Part shown: in pieces, positions 53,312 to 62,398 of the stretch
How positions within the stretch are numbered: position 1 is the stretch's first letter
How the letters are laid out: every line of letters starts with the position of its first letter
Source of the DNA: Hymenobacter sp. BT188
Lineage (GTDB): Bacteria; Bacteroidota; Bacteroidia; Cytophagales; Hymenobacteraceae
Length of the DNA: 64,000 nt
Direction of reading: 5' to 3'
Assembly: GCF_014333585.1 (NCBI RefSeq)
Contig: NZ_JACSCW010000004.1
Span: forward strand, 310,001 to 374,000
Notes under the pieces: model-generated
Told to the model about the DNA's origin: nothing
Database searches by the model: none
The model's input: only the letters and a program-made list of their open reading frames with translations
Made by a program: the position numbers and the translations under genes

Positions 53312-53515
53312 ATGTACATCATCAAAGTAAAAGGCAAGGCAAAAATCCCGGATTATATTCAGCTCCGCGACGAGGAATTTGTGCTGATTGCCTACTTCCG
53401 CGCCGACCGCCCTTTGAAAGATTTGCACCGCTACGGGCTGGAAGGCAAGGAAGACGCTTTGGCCGGGGTTATTGCCGGGCTGGAATTTGGTAAGCTGCAA
53501 AAGCTGGAAGTCTGA
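53312..53515 (+). CDS. Small conserved hypothetical protein
   Basis: The protein has 67 residues from ATG 53312. It alternates strands and turns (MYIIKVKGKAKIPDYIQLRDE, EFVLIAYFRADRPLKDLHRYGL, LEFGKLQKLEV) and has no signal or membrane segment. Its charged, compact character and place between the aldolase and ftsE suggest a real gene of Bacteroidota-restricted type. No function is recognised. Confidence 0.7.
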   Translation: MYIIKVKGKAKIPDYIQLRDEEFVLIAYFRADRPLKDLHRYGLEGKEDALAGVIAGLEFGKLQKLEV

Positions 53516-53606
53516 GCTTTTGCGTTAAAAAAGCCCCTCAGCCATTGCATTCATTGATTTGCCCGCTGTGGCAATAGGCTCAGATTCATTTCGCGTTATA
53601 GTTACT

Positions 53607-54311
53607 ATGTCAGATTCCGCCGTACCCGTTGTTGAGCTCCACGACGCCTACATTATGCAGGACGTGAATACGGTACTGCAAAAGATCACCTTCACCCTCG
53701 AAAAAGGCGAGTTCGCTTATCTGGTGGGTCGCACGGGGTCGGGCAAAAGCTCGTTGCTGAAAACCTTGTATGCCGATTTGCCGCTGGGTGGGGGCGTAGG
53801 TACTGTGGCCGGTTTTCCGTTGCAAAAGCTTAGCTCCGGCAAGGTGCCGTATCTGCGGCGCAAGCTGGGAATAATCTTTCAGGATTTTCAGCTGCTTTTC
53901 GACCGCACCGTGGCCGAAAACCTGATTTTCGTATTGAAAGCAACGGGCTGGAGCGGTAAGGCCCGCATTCAGAATCGCTTGTCGGAAGTACTGATGCGCG
54001 TGGGCTTGGCCAACTCGGCCAGCAAAATGCCCCACCAGCTTTCGGGTGGCGAGCAGCAGCGGGTAGTCATTGCCCGCGCCTTGCTCAACGAACCTTTGCT
54101 ACTGCTAGCCGACGAACCTACCGGCAACCTCGACCCCGAAGTAGCCGCTGACATCATGCGTTTGTTTGTGGAAATCAATAATGCGGGTACGGCCGTGCTC
54201 ATGGCTACGCACAACTACCAGATTATCCGTCAGTACCCGAAGCGGGTGCTGAAGTGTGAGAACGGGCAATTGATTGATTCAGCCCAGGTTTCCTTCAAGC
54301 TGACTGAATAA
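53607..54311 (+). CDS. ftsE: Cell division ATP-binding protein FtsE
   Basis: The protein has 234 residues from ATG 53607 ([14 protein letters not shown]). Walker A is [14 protein letters not shown], signature [16 protein letters not shown], Walker [15 protein letters not shown] and the His loop MATHNYQII. It forms an ABC complex with FtsX that activates peptidoglycan hydrolases during division. No ftsX lies next to it, which is common in Bacteroidota. FtsE is favoured over LolD by the [14 protein letters not shown] stretch, but not proved. Confidence 0.85.
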   Translation: MSDSAVPVVELHDAYIMQDVNTVLQKITFTLEKGEFAYLVGRTGSGKSSLLKTLYADLPLGGGVGTVAGFPLQKLSSGKVPYLRRKLGIIFQDFQLLFDRTVAENLIFVLKATGWSGKARIQNRLSEVLMRVGLANSASKMPHQLSGGEQQRVVIARALLNEPLLLLADEPTGNLDPEVAADIMRLFVEINNAGTAVLMATHNYQIIRQYPKRVLKCENGQLIDSAQVSFKLTE

Positions 54312-54360
54312 CGAATTCAGCAACCGGCCAGCCAACCCTCAAAAGACCCCGCTTACGTGT

Positions 54361-55260
54361 ATGCCCGGTCTGTCTATTCTGATTCCTGTTTTCAATCGTG
54401 ACGTTACCAGTCTGGTACAGGCATTAGCGGAGCAGGCACCGGATTGGGACGGAGCCATAGAGATTATCTGTCTGGATGATGGCTCTGCGGAGCATTACCG
54501 GCAACTCAATCGGAAGCTGGCTAATTCGCTACAAGTAATTTATCAGGAATTACCCCATAATGTTGGGCGCTCGGCTGCGCGCAACCGCTTAGCTGCTATT
54601 GCCAGCCAGCCGTGGCTTCTGCTGCTGGACAACAACGTAAATCTGCCTGATACGCGCTTTTTGGCGCGTTACGCCGCAGCCATTGCCCAGACGAAGGCTC
54701 CCGTGCTGGTGGGCGGCACTACATACACTTCCTCGTTGCCCACCGATGCTGCCACCTACCTGCGTTGGCACTACGGACGCAGGCGGGAGGCTTTTTCCGC
54801 GTCGGTGCGTCAACAGAATCCTCATTCTCAATTCAAGCTTAAGAATATTCTGCTGAAAGCGGATGTACTCAACCAGGTAAAACTGGACGAAACGCTCACG
54901 CGCTATGGGCATGAGGATACCAAATTTGGGTGGCGATTACAGGCCGCAGGAATTAGGGTGCAACATCTGGATAACCCTGTGCTACACGATGGGCTGGAGG
55001 CTGGTGAGGCTTTCCTGCTGAACACTCGTCAGGCTGTAGAGAACCTGGTGTACTTATATCGCAGTGAAGCCTTGGGGATTGATACCAAACTGCTGCGAGT
55101 GGCTTTGCGCCTGCAACGCCTCGGTTTAGGTACGGCTACGCGTATTGCATTAGGCCCAGTTGAGCCGCTACTTTGGCGTCAGTTACTCGGGCCTACTCCT
55201 CAGTTGCGAAACCTGGATATCCTGAAGTTGCTCTGGGCACTGCGGGCTTTGAAACAGTGA
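54361..55260 (+). CDS. Family 2 glycosyltransferase
   Basis: The protein has 299 residues. The N-terminal GT-A fold begins LSILIPVFNRD (about 5-14), with EIICLDDGSAEHY (about 34-46) and VGRSAARNRLAAIASQPWLLLLDNN (DxN in place of the usual DxD near 90). FGWRLQAAGIRVQHL near 196-210 resembles the acceptor helix. No membrane helix is evident. It follows ftsE by 49 bases. It should transfer sugar to a surface glycan, substrate unknown. Confidence 0.85.
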   Translation: MPGLSILIPVFNRDVTSLVQALAEQAPDWDGAIEIICLDDGSAEHYRQLNRKLANSLQVIYQELPHNVGRSAARNRLAAIASQPWLLLLDNNVNLPDTRFLARYAAAIAQTKAPVLVGGTTYTSSLPTDAATYLRWHYGRRREAFSASVRQQNPHSQFKLKNILLKADVLNQVKLDETLTRYGHEDTKFGWRLQAAGIRVQHLDNPVLHDGLEAGEAFLLNTRQAVENLVYLYRSEALGIDTKLLRVALRLQRLGLGTATRIALGPVEPLLWRQLLGPTPQLRNLDILKLLWALRALKQ

Positions 55261-55272
55261 CTACTGAAAACT

Positions 55273-55315
55273 CCCAAAAAAGCCCCCCAGATATTTTCTG
55301 GGGGGCTTTTTTGGG
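55273..55315. terminator. Bidirectional terminator from the G6C motif
   Basis: CCCAAAAAAGCCCCCCAG (55273-55290) and its perfect complement (55298-55315) enclose a 7-base loop. It ends the glycosyltransferase gene and the convergent lipoprotein gene. Confidence 0.92.
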
Positions 55316-55339
55316 AACTGAAAACTTGAAAATGGCTAC

Positions 55340-56281
55340 TTAGTCGTTGTCAGTGTTTTTTACTTCCGACTTTACTTCTTTGTAAGCACCTTTTACGGCG
55401 CTACCTACTTTCTTGCCTACTTTAGCGGCACCTTTACCAACATCTTTGCCGGTTTCTTTAACATCAGAAGCGGTGTTGCTAACGGCCTGGCCTACTTTGC
55501 TGCGCTCGTCGGCGGTTTCTTCTTTCACTTCTTTGGCCTCGCCACTCACGGCATTGGCTCCTTGTGCGGCGCGCGCCTGTGTTTTATCAACCGACTTGAA
55601 GGCAGCATACTTCAGCTTTTCCTTCTGAATAGCTGCTAAGTCATTGGCACTGATGTCGCCTTTTACGGCATCATATGCCTCATCCAAGGCCCGCCACTCG
55701 GCATTGATGTAACGCCAATCGTCAATGTCGTAGCGGTCTTCGTTCTGCTTGATCATTTGCGTGAAGTTCTCGTACGTCTGACGAGCGTTGGCGGCAGTGA
55801 GCTGAGCAGCCGGATTGGTGGGCTTATAGTATTTGCCCACTTTCATCGTGCCTGCGCCACTGGCTACGCCAGTAGTAGCGTCGGTGCCGCCGGTAGTAGT
55901 GCCGGCAGTATTGGTTTTGTTGCGCCACGCCTGGTCGCGCTGATCATACGCGGTGGTGTAACGGGTCCGAAGCTGCTCGATTTCCTGACGGCGGGCCTCG
56001 TCGTACTGGTCGGCGTACTGATCTACGGCCGCTACTTTGGCATCGTAGTCGGCCTTCATCTGGGTGGTTTCACGCTCGTAATCGGCTTCAGCCTGATTGC
56101 TGGCCGCCTGTGCTTTAGCTTCCGATTCGGCAACAAAATTTTTGAAGTCGTTGTAGGCCTGGTCGCTTCCCTGCGAAACCTCCGCGCGGTCTTGGCGCGA
56201 ACAGCTGGCTTGCGAGAAAGTGATGCCACCAGCCATCAGCAAGAGGGCCAGGGTATGCATGGTTATTCGTTTCTTAAACAT
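55340..56281 (-). CDS. Coiled-coil lipoprotein with Lys/Ala-rich tail
   Basis: The protein has 313 residues. A lipobox (FSQASCSRQ, Cys near 27) ends the signal. Residues 45-110 are highly charged coiled coil (ESEAKAQAASNQAEADYERE). A Gly/Thr-rich linker (about 118-140) leads to a helical region (YENFTQMIKQNEDRYDIDDWRYI). The last 60 residues, VGQAVSNTASDVKETGKDVG and onwards, resemble LEA- or histone-H1-like repeats of Lys, Val, Gly. It is probably exported. The function is unknown. Confidence 0.75.
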   Translation of the reverse strand: MFKKRITMHTLALLLMAGGITFSQASCSRQDRAEVSQGSDQAYNDFKNFVAESEAKAQAASNQAEADYERETTQMKADYDAKVAAVDQYADQYDEARRQEIEQLRTRYTTAYDQRDQAWRNKTNTAGTTTGGTDATTGVASGAGTMKVGKYYKPTNPAAQLTAANARQTYENFTQMIKQNEDRYDIDDWRYINAEWRALDEAYDAVKGDISANDLAAIQKEKLKYAAFKSVDKTQARAAQGANAVSGEAKEVKEETADERSKVGQAVSNTASDVKETGKDVGKGAAKVGKKVGSAVKGAYKEVKSEVKNTDND

Positions 56282-56404
56282 GGCAGTAGGGTGTTAAGTC
56301 TGAAATAAAATGATCAGTGTGGAAGCCTGATCCTCGGTTGGCTAAACGCAGGCGCACGGGTAGTGGTTGCGTGCCCTTTGGGCTGCTAGTTTGGGCGTTG
56401 CAGC

Positions 56405-56412
56405 TATATTTG
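56405..56412 (+). promoter_or_regulatory. -7 box of the DegT/Gfo operon
   Basis: TATATTTG matches TAnnTTTG and lies 70 bases upstream of the aminotransferase ATG. The spacing to the nearest TTTG strings is not canonical. Confidence 0.5.
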
Positions 56413-56481
56413 GTGCTTAGCGCCCACTCTTCATTTGCCTGCCCATTGCCCACCAATCTTGTGCCGCCCGCCCCCATTCGC

Positions 56482-57615
56482 ATGCTGGATCTGGCAACTC
56501 AGCACGCTCCCCTGCAACCCGCCCTCGACGATGCCCTGCGTACCGTGCTCCAAGAAGCGGAGTTTATTAATGGGCCGGCCGTAGCGGCCTTTGCTCAGGA
56601 GCTAAGCGCGTATCTTGGCGGCCCTCATGTAATACCCTGCGCCAACGGCACCGACGCGCTCCAACTAGCGCTGATGAGTCTGAATTTGCCCCCTGACGCT
56701 GAGATTATTCTTCCTGCGTTCACCTACGTGGCCACCGCTGAAGCCGCCGCCGTGCTGGGCCTGCGGCCGGTGTTCGTCGATGTATTGCCTACCACTTTCT
56801 GCCTCGATCCGGCGGCGGTAGAAGCGGCTATTACACCACGTACGGGGGCAATACTAGCGGTGCATTTGTTCGGTCAATGTGCTGATCTGGAGGCTCTGAA
56901 ACAGATTGCAACTAGGCGTGCTATTCCGCTGATTGAGGACAACGCTCAAGCTATTGGCGCTACGTATCGGTTTGCTGACGGCCAGCAGACGTATGCAGGC
57001 ACAGTAGGAGAGGTGGGCACGACATCCTTTTTTCCGGCCAAAAACCTCGGAGCCTTCGGCGACGGCGGTGCCATTTTTACGCATGATGCCGCCCGAGCTA
57101 CCTACCTGCGACAACTCGCCAACCACGGCCAAACCCGCAAGTATCACCACCAGCACATCGGCCTCAACTCCCGCCTCGACACCCTGCAAGCCGCCTTGCT
57201 CCGCGTAAAGCTACCGCATCTACCAACCTGGACTGCCGCCCGCCAGCGCATCGCTGACTATTTTGATGCGGCGCTGGGGGGCATTTCTGGCCTCTGCATT
57301 CCATACCGCGATCCACAGAGCAGCCATGTGTTTCATCAATACACCTTGACCCTGGAAAAAGCCCCCCAGCGCGACCAGGTTCAGGAATATCTGCGGGCGC
57401 ACGGCGTACCGAGCATGGTATATTATCCGGTGCCAGTGCACTTGCAGCCTGCCTATGCCTACCTTGGCTACCCGGCTGGGCAGTTTCCGGTGGCCGAGCA
57501 ATTATGTGATACGGTGCTATCGTTACCCATTCACCCGATGCTGAGCGAGGCGCAACTCCATTATATTACTTCTACTGTCCGGGCGTTTTTCAATTTAACT
57601 CGCTCTCTTGCATGA
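56482..57615 (+). CDS. DegT/DnrJ/EryC1/StrS-family sugar aminotransferase
   Basis: The protein has 377 residues from ATG 56482 (MLDLATQHAPLQPALDDAL); upstream in-frame codons would run through the promoter. It is a PLP enzyme: EFINGPAVAAFAQELSAYL, PCANGTDALQLALM, PAFTYVATAEA, EDNAQAIGATY and the PLP-lysine strand FFPAKNLGAFGDGGA (Lys near 182). It aminates a nucleotide-linked keto-sugar. The next gene's ATG overlaps its TGA, so it is coupled to an oxidoreductase, as in pathways to diacetamido uronic acids. Confidence 0.93.
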   Translation: MLDLATQHAPLQPALDDALRTVLQEAEFINGPAVAAFAQELSAYLGGPHVIPCANGTDALQLALMSLNLPPDAEIILPAFTYVATAEAAAVLGLRPVFVDVLPTTFCLDPAAVEAAITPRTGAILAVHLFGQCADLEALKQIATRRAIPLIEDNAQAIGATYRFADGQQTYAGTVGEVGTTSFFPAKNLGAFGDGGAIFTHDAARATYLRQLANHGQTRKYHHQHIGLNSRLDTLQAALLRVKLPHLPTWTAARQRIADYFDAALGGISGLCIPYRDPQSSHVFHQYTLTLEKAPQRDQVQEYLRAHGVPSMVYYPVPVHLQPAYAYLGYPAGQFPVAEQLCDTVLSLPIHPMLSEAQLHYITSTVRAFFNLTRSLA

Positions 57616-58655
57616 GTATACTATTACCCGTTGGGGCCAAACAGGCTGAAGTTCGTTTTGTGATTTGTGGGGTGGGCCACATCGGGCGACGCCACGCGGC
57701 GCTAGTGCAGCGCCAGCCGGGCGCTACGCTTACCGCTTTAATTGATGCGCGGACGGAGTTGCATACGGAACTGGCCGCCGAATTTGTTGGGGTGCCTTTC
57801 TTTACTTCGCTCGAAGAATACCTCGCCCAAGGTCCCGCTGCCGATGTGCTCACCGTAGCCACGCCCAACTATTTGCACGCACCACAGGCCATTGCCGGTT
57901 TGCGCCGTGGCCTGCACGTGCTGGTGGAAAAGCCCTTGGCCCTGCGCACCGCCGATGCCGAGCAGATTCTAGCTGCCGCCGCGCAGGCCAGCCGATTGGT
58001 AGTTGGAGTAATGCAGAATCGCTACTCACCGCCGGCCGTTTGGCTGAAGCAAGTGATAGAGGAAAACCGGCTGGGGGGCATTTTTATGGTTCAGATCAAT
58101 TGCTTCTGGAACCGCGACGCCCGCTACTATCGCCCCGACAGCTGGCACGGCACCCGCGCCAAGGACGGCGGTACCCTCTTCACCCAATTCAGCCACTTCA
58201 TCGACCTACTCTATTGGGTTTTCGGCGACGTTACTAACCTCCAAGCCCACTTCCACAACTTCAATCACCAGCATCTTACTGAGTTTGAAGACAGCGGCCT
58301 CGTGACTTTCGACTTAGTGCGCGGGGGCACCGGCACCCTGCACTACAGCACCGCCGTCTGGGACCGTAATCTGGAAAGCAGCCTCACCGTCATCGGGGAG
58401 CACGGTAGCCTGCGCATCGGTGGGCAGTACATGGATAAAGTGGAGCACTGCCACATCCGTGACTACGAGTGCCCGCCGCTACTGCCCACCAATCCTGCCA
58501 ATCACTACGGCTTCTACCAAGGCAGCGCCGCCAACCATGTACAGGTGATAGAAGAGGTTATTGAGGCTGTTAGGAGTGGTGACTCATTTCAAACGAACGC
58601 TCGGGAAGGGGTGAAGGTGGTGGAAATTATTGAGCAGATTTATAGCTTGAAGTAA
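57612..58655 (+). CDS. Gfo/Idh/MocA-family nucleotide-sugar dehydrogenase
   Basis: The protein has 347 residues. The start overlaps the aminotransferase stop by four bases (ATGA). A Rossmann domain (about 15-130) has VICGVGHIGRRHA and HVLVEKPLALRTADAEQIL with the EKP motif. The C-terminal domain has DSWHGTRAKDGGTLFTQFSHFIDLLYW. It closely recalls WlbA/WbpB, which oxidises UDP-GlcNAc-uronic acid before transamination. A WlbB-like acetyltransferase is not in the window, so the pathway must be completed elsewhere. Confidence 0.88.
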   Translation: MSILLPVGAKQAEVRFVICGVGHIGRRHAALVQRQPGATLTALIDARTELHTELAAEFVGVPFFTSLEEYLAQGPAADVLTVATPNYLHAPQAIAGLRRGLHVLVEKPLALRTADAEQILAAAAQASRLVVGVMQNRYSPPAVWLKQVIEENRLGGIFMVQINCFWNRDARYYRPDSWHGTRAKDGGTLFTQFSHFIDLLYWVFGDVTNLQAHFHNFNHQHLTEFEDSGLVTFDLVRGGTGTLHYSTAVWDRNLESSLTVIGEHGSLRIGGQYMDKVEHCHIRDYECPPLLPTNPANHYGFYQGSAANHVQVIEEVIEAVRSGDSFQTNAREGVKVVEIIEQIYSLK

Positions 58656-58706
58656 CGTGGGGGAGCGTAGATATAAACTACTTATCGGTTTTACGTAACT
58701 ACCTAC

Positions 58707-59429
58707 ATGGACTTCCCCGACCAACAAGTTCTCACCGAACTCCGCGCCTGGCAACAGCGCATGCAGAAGTCGCCGACGCTGCTGAACCGCTTCACGCGGC
58801 GGGTGCAAATTCGGTTGAATGCCCTGCTGCCCGAGCGCGTGCATGAGGCCATTACGACGGCTATTCGGCAGATGGTGCGTGGGGTGTTGTTTGGGTCGAT
58901 GCACACCACGCGCCAGCCACTGCTGGAAGCGCCTTGGGCGGAACGGGAAACGGCCGTGCGCACCCGTATTCGCTACTACCGCAACACGGCGTCGGCCGAA
59001 GGGGCTGTAACGGGCGCGGGGGGCTTTTTGCTGGGTCTGGCCGATTTTCCATTGCTGCTGGGCCTCAAGCTCAAGCTGCTCTTCGACGTAGCCGCTCTCT
59101 ACGGCCACGATGTGCGCGACTACACCGAGCGGCTTTACCTGCTGCACATCTTCCAACTGGCTTTCTCCAGTCAACACACCCGCAACGAGGTATTCCGCCG
59201 CATCGCCAATTGGGACGAGTACCGCCACACGCTGCCTACTGACGTGAACGAGTTCGATTGGCGCACCTTTCAGCAAGAGTACCGCGACTATATCGACCTA
59301 GCGAAACTGGCCCAACTGGTGCCCGTGATTGGGGCAGCAGTGGGAGCAGTGGCCAACTACCGCCTTATCGAGCAGCTTGGCGAAACGGCCATGAACTGCT
59401 ACCGAATGCGCCAGCTAAAGAAAAGCTGA
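58707..59429 (+). CDS. EcsC-family protein
   Basis: The protein has 240 residues. A helical domain contains the EcsC-type stretch TGAGGFLLGLADFPLLLGLKLKLLFDVAALYG (about 99-130) and a C-terminal VPVIGAAVGAVANYRLIEQLGETAMNCYRMR, both amphipathic or membrane-associated. EcsC in Bacillus is linked to an ABC exporter, but no such transporter is beside it. Its function here is unknown. It follows the dehydrogenase by 51 bases and may share its transcript. Confidence 0.82.
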   Translation: MDFPDQQVLTELRAWQQRMQKSPTLLNRFTRRVQIRLNALLPERVHEAITTAIRQMVRGVLFGSMHTTRQPLLEAPWAERETAVRTRIRYYRNTASAEGAVTGAGGFLLGLADFPLLLGLKLKLLFDVAALYGHDVRDYTERLYLLHIFQLAFSSQHTRNEVFRRIANWDEYRHTLPTDVNEFDWRTFQQEYRDYIDLAKLAQLVPVIGAAVGAVANYRLIEQLGETAMNCYRMRQLKKS

Positions 59430-59491
59430 ACAGTCGGTAGAGCAAGGAAGGTACCATGTAATTGAAAGCCATCCCCAGGGGAATTGCGAGC

Positions 59492-61039
59492 CTATTGAGC
59501 AAACGTCTGACGGATGAAAGCCAGAATGTCTTGCTGCACCGCAGGAGCAACTATTGGTTTGGGTTCGCCGCTAATTACGGGCCATTCCATTATAGGCGCT
59601 TGAAAAAGGTGGTTGATGCCCTCCAAACGGATAGCCTGCACGCGCTTATTGGCTTTTAGACCTTTTTCCAGCAGCGTCAGGTTCGACAAGTTGACTTGGG
59701 TGTCGTCGGTGCCGTGCAGCAATAGGACGGCCGTAGTTACCCTGCTTAGTTCTGGCTGCGGATTGAAAGCCATGTAAGATCGGTACCAGGGGGAGGTCAT
59801 CTGGGCAGCTCTGGTTTGCGCGGCCTCCAGTGGCAGGCTGCGGTTGAGCTGGCTAATCATGTTGGTGAGCATGGCCTGCGCCTGGGCGTTGTCGGGGGTT
59901 TGGCGAATAACTTCCAGCAACGTCTTCTGCTGCTTAATAATTGCTTCCTGCCGTTTTTTATCGGCAGCCCGCAGGCGTGCCTGCTGCTGTGTCATGTAGG
60001 TTTCTATTTGGGCGGCGTTGGCACCCTTGGCTCGCAGCTCAGTGGCCTTTAGGTCTAGCTCCTGCTGTAGCTTAAGGAGCTGACGTGCCCGGTTTTCCTG
60101 CATGGTATCAGCTTCCCCAGCCTGTAAAAAGACCCCTGGCTGATGGAGTAGCAACTCGTCGCCCACAGAACCCGAAGCGGCTAGAGCAATAACAAAATTC
60201 GGTGGCAACGGCTGGGCCGCCGCCAATAGCGCGATATTGCCGCCCTCGCCATGCCCGATTAATCCCAACTGACTGAAGTCAATGAGGGAGCGGGTGCGCA
60301 GAAAGCTAAGGGCTGCTTGGGCATCTTTTACCAGGTCGGCGGTGGTAAGGGCGGTTAGGCTGCCCGCCGACTGGCCCACTCCACGGTCGTCGAGGCGGAG
60401 TACAGCTACGCCGCGGCGGGTAAGGTAGTCAGCCAGGGCATTAAATAGCTTGTACTCACCCAAACTCACGTCGCGGTCGTGGGGGCCCATATCGGAAAGT
60501 AGCACGGCGGCCGGAAAAGGACCTTCACCAGGCGGAATAGTGAGAGTGCCGCTCAGGCTAGTTTTGTCGCGTGGGCTGGTCAACACGACATCCTCCACCC
60601 GGTAGGGCGGCGGAAACTTGAAGTTTTTGGGTGGGCTGGCGGGCGGCGGAAAAAAGTTTAGCGCCAGAGTCGTTTGATAACCCTGCTGCTTCCATTTTCC
60701 CTGCACCTGCTTGCCGTCGGGGGTCCGCACGCAGGTGTAGCTGCAACCCAGTTCGCGGGTTTCAAATATGAGGGTGTCAGCTTTCACATCTACCGTCATG
60801 ATTGCTCGGCTGATACGCTGAGCGGGCACGTCGAGCACGGCGAAACGAGTACCATTGGTCAACTCCGTAACGGTTATGCTGATGGGGAGGCTGCCCCCTG
60901 GAACGGTAAGCGAGCCTTTCCAATCGCCCTCCAATGAAATTGGGCCGCCAATTGACGCTTGGGCAGAAAGGAGGAGGGGCAGGGATGTAAGCAGAACGCG
61001 GCACCAGCCCAATAAGGAGCCGGTAAATATCTTCTTCAT
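59492..61039 (-). CDS. Secreted alpha/beta hydrolase with Gly in place of the Ser nucleophile
   Basis: The protein has 515 residues from ATG 61039 with a signal peptide (about 1-27). An N-terminal beta domain (about 35-130) precedes a hydrolase domain with LSDMGPHDRD and LRLDDRGVGQSAG. The elbow reads GLIGHGEGG, so the residue where related enzymes have Ser (GHSEGG) is Gly264 in a clean frame. The Asp (HGTDD) and His (GINHLF) remain. A charged helical insertion of about 110 residues follows the elbow. It may be an inactive hydrolase or binding protein. Confidence 0.82.
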   Translation of the reverse strand: MKKIFTGSLLGWCRVLLTSLPLLLSAQASIGGPISLEGDWKGSLTVPGGSLPISITVTELTNGTRFAVLDVPAQRISRAIMTVDVKADTLIFETRELGCSYTCVRTPDGKQVQGKWKQQGYQTTLALNFFPPPASPPKNFKFPPPYRVEDVVLTSPRDKTSLSGTLTIPPGEGPFPAAVLLSDMGPHDRDVSLGEYKLFNALADYLTRRGVAVLRLDDRGVGQSAGSLTALTTADLVKDAQAALSFLRTRSLIDFSQLGLIGHGEGGNIALLAAAQPLPPNFVIALAASGSVGDELLLHQPGVFLQAGEADTMQENRARQLLKLQQELDLKATELRAKGANAAQIETYMTQQQARLRAADKKRQEAIIKQQKTLLEVIRQTPDNAQAQAMLTNMISQLNRSLPLEAAQTRAAQMTSPWYRSYMAFNPQPELSRVTTAVLLLHGTDDTQVNLSNLTLLEKGLKANKRVQAIRLEGINHLFQAPIMEWPVISGEPKPIVAPAVQQDILAFIRQTFAQ

Positions 61040-61147
61040 GTAATAAAGTGGGCAATTGCCTCCTCCGGGGTTAGCCAGAAAAGGCTTAGTGAGCAATAGG
61101 TAGTAGAAGCGCAGGGTAATCGGGGCAGGGGAAGCGGTATTGTTCGG

Positions 61148-62152
61148 CTATTGAGGTAGCAGCACGCGGTCAATCACGTGTACTACACCGTTGATGCATT
61201 GCACATCGGGAATAACCATGGAGGCAGTGGTAGCACCATTGCCGGCACCGCGTACAGGCAGCACACCATTGTTGTAAGCTCCCAACAAAACGGGTGTGTT
61301 GCCAACCGACGTAATGGAAGTACTCTCGGGTAATTCGGAAGTGAATTTGCCCCCCAGCACCACATGGTTGAGCAATACGCTGGTAACTACTTCCTTCGGT
61401 AGCTTGCGGATGTCGGCTGGGGAAGTAGAGGGCGTGCCCAGTAATTGAGCGAGTAAATCCTTGAAGGCCTGATCGGTGGGCGCAAACACTGTGAGCGGGG
61501 CACTGCCTGGCGTAGCAGACAAGGCTCCAGCCAAGTCGCAGTAGAGCACAGCTTCTACCAGATACGTCAGCTCGGGCTTTACAAACACTTGGGCGCGGCT
61601 CAGCGCTATGGCCGACTGCACGATGTCGGCCCCGGTAGCCAACAGCACCTTGTCGATGACGTGAACTGTGCCGTTTGAAGCTTTTATATCTGTACTGACA
61701 ATGCGTGAGCCATTCACATAAAGGTTGCCACCACGTGTCACCATGCGCCGGGTAAGGCCAAGCACGGAGGGCGTGTTAGTACCAGCCGGCAGCGCACCGA
61801 TAAGGCGGGAACTGTTCGCGACGTGGTACTGAAGCGTGGTGGTAAGAAAAGCCGTTTGCAGCGCATTAAGGTCGCTGGCGCTACGCAAACCTAAGCGGCC
61901 GAAGGCGTCGTTGTGGGGGGCAAAAACGGTGAAATTTCCCTTGCCTTCCGGGTCATTAGGGTTCTTGTTGGTCAGCACATCTACCACGCCGCCACGTATG
62001 GCTGCATCTTCCAGCAGACTAAAATCACGGCCCGCTACCGCCACGCCCGCAATAGACGGATCGGCTTCTGATTTCTCGTCAGCGCAGCCAGTCAGTAGTA
62101 GAGCAACAGTTAGCAGGCCCGCTACTACCTGACTATGAAAAGAAGAATACAT
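61148..62152 (-). CDS. Lipoprotein with two fasciclin (FAS1) domains
   Basis: The protein has 334 residues from ATG 62152. The lipobox is LLLTGCADE (Cys near 22). FAS1 domain one covers about 40-190 (GNFTVFAPHNDAFGRL; NGTVHVIDKVLL) and domain two about 195-334 (PLTVFAPTDQAFKDLLAQL; NGVVHVIDRVLLP). FAS1 domains mediate cell adhesion in many organisms. It should be anchored to a membrane and exposed outward. Confidence 0.92.
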   Translation of the reverse strand: MYSSFHSQVVAGLLTVALLLTGCADEKSEADPSIAGVAVAGRDFSLLEDAAIRGGVVDVLTNKNPNDPEGKGNFTVFAPHNDAFGRLGLRSASDLNALQTAFLTTTLQYHVANSSRLIGALPAGTNTPSVLGLTRRMVTRGGNLYVNGSRIVSTDIKASNGTVHVIDKVLLATGADIVQSAIALSRAQVFVKPELTYLVEAVLYCDLAGALSATPGSAPLTVFAPTDQAFKDLLAQLLGTPSTSPADIRKLPKEVVTSVLLNHVVLGGKFTSELPESTSITSVGNTPVLLGAYNNGVLPVRGAGNGATTASMVIPDVQCINGVVHVIDRVLLPQ

Positions 62153-62232
62153 AAAATGTGTTAAGTGCAAGATTAAGAGCAAAAAATATAATTGATCTAA
62201 TGGAGATGCCCAATAAACGAAACGGGTGTGCA

Positions 62233-62346
62233 CTTGGATTTAGCCACTAAAAATATTTTTTGTAGCTAAATCCAAGCATAGAATCGGCCTCGTATGGTGC
62301 GACATAATAACTGCGGTAGAAATGCAGGATCATTGCATTTCTACCG
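62233..62346. promoter_or_regulatory. Two strong hairpins between divergent fasciclin and beta-barrel genes
   Basis: First hairpin: CTTGGATTTAGC (62233-62244) with GCTAAATCCAAG (62265-62276), whose spacer contains the further AAAAATATTTTT palindrome. Second: CGGTAGAAATGCA (62314-62326) with TGCATTTCTACCG (62334-62346), loop of 7. No promoter consensus is obvious. They could be operators or transcript-end structures, though neither gene ends here. Confidence 0.6.
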
Positions 62347-62398
62347 GAGAAATCGTCTGTAAATTATTCTGCTTCAACTCATTGACCTCAAGCAACAC

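Noticed and set aside
53607..54311. LolD-type lipoprotein exporter ATPase instead of FtsE
   Set aside because: The sequence fits FtsE slightly better and no LolC/E permease is adjacent, but the call remains open to revision.
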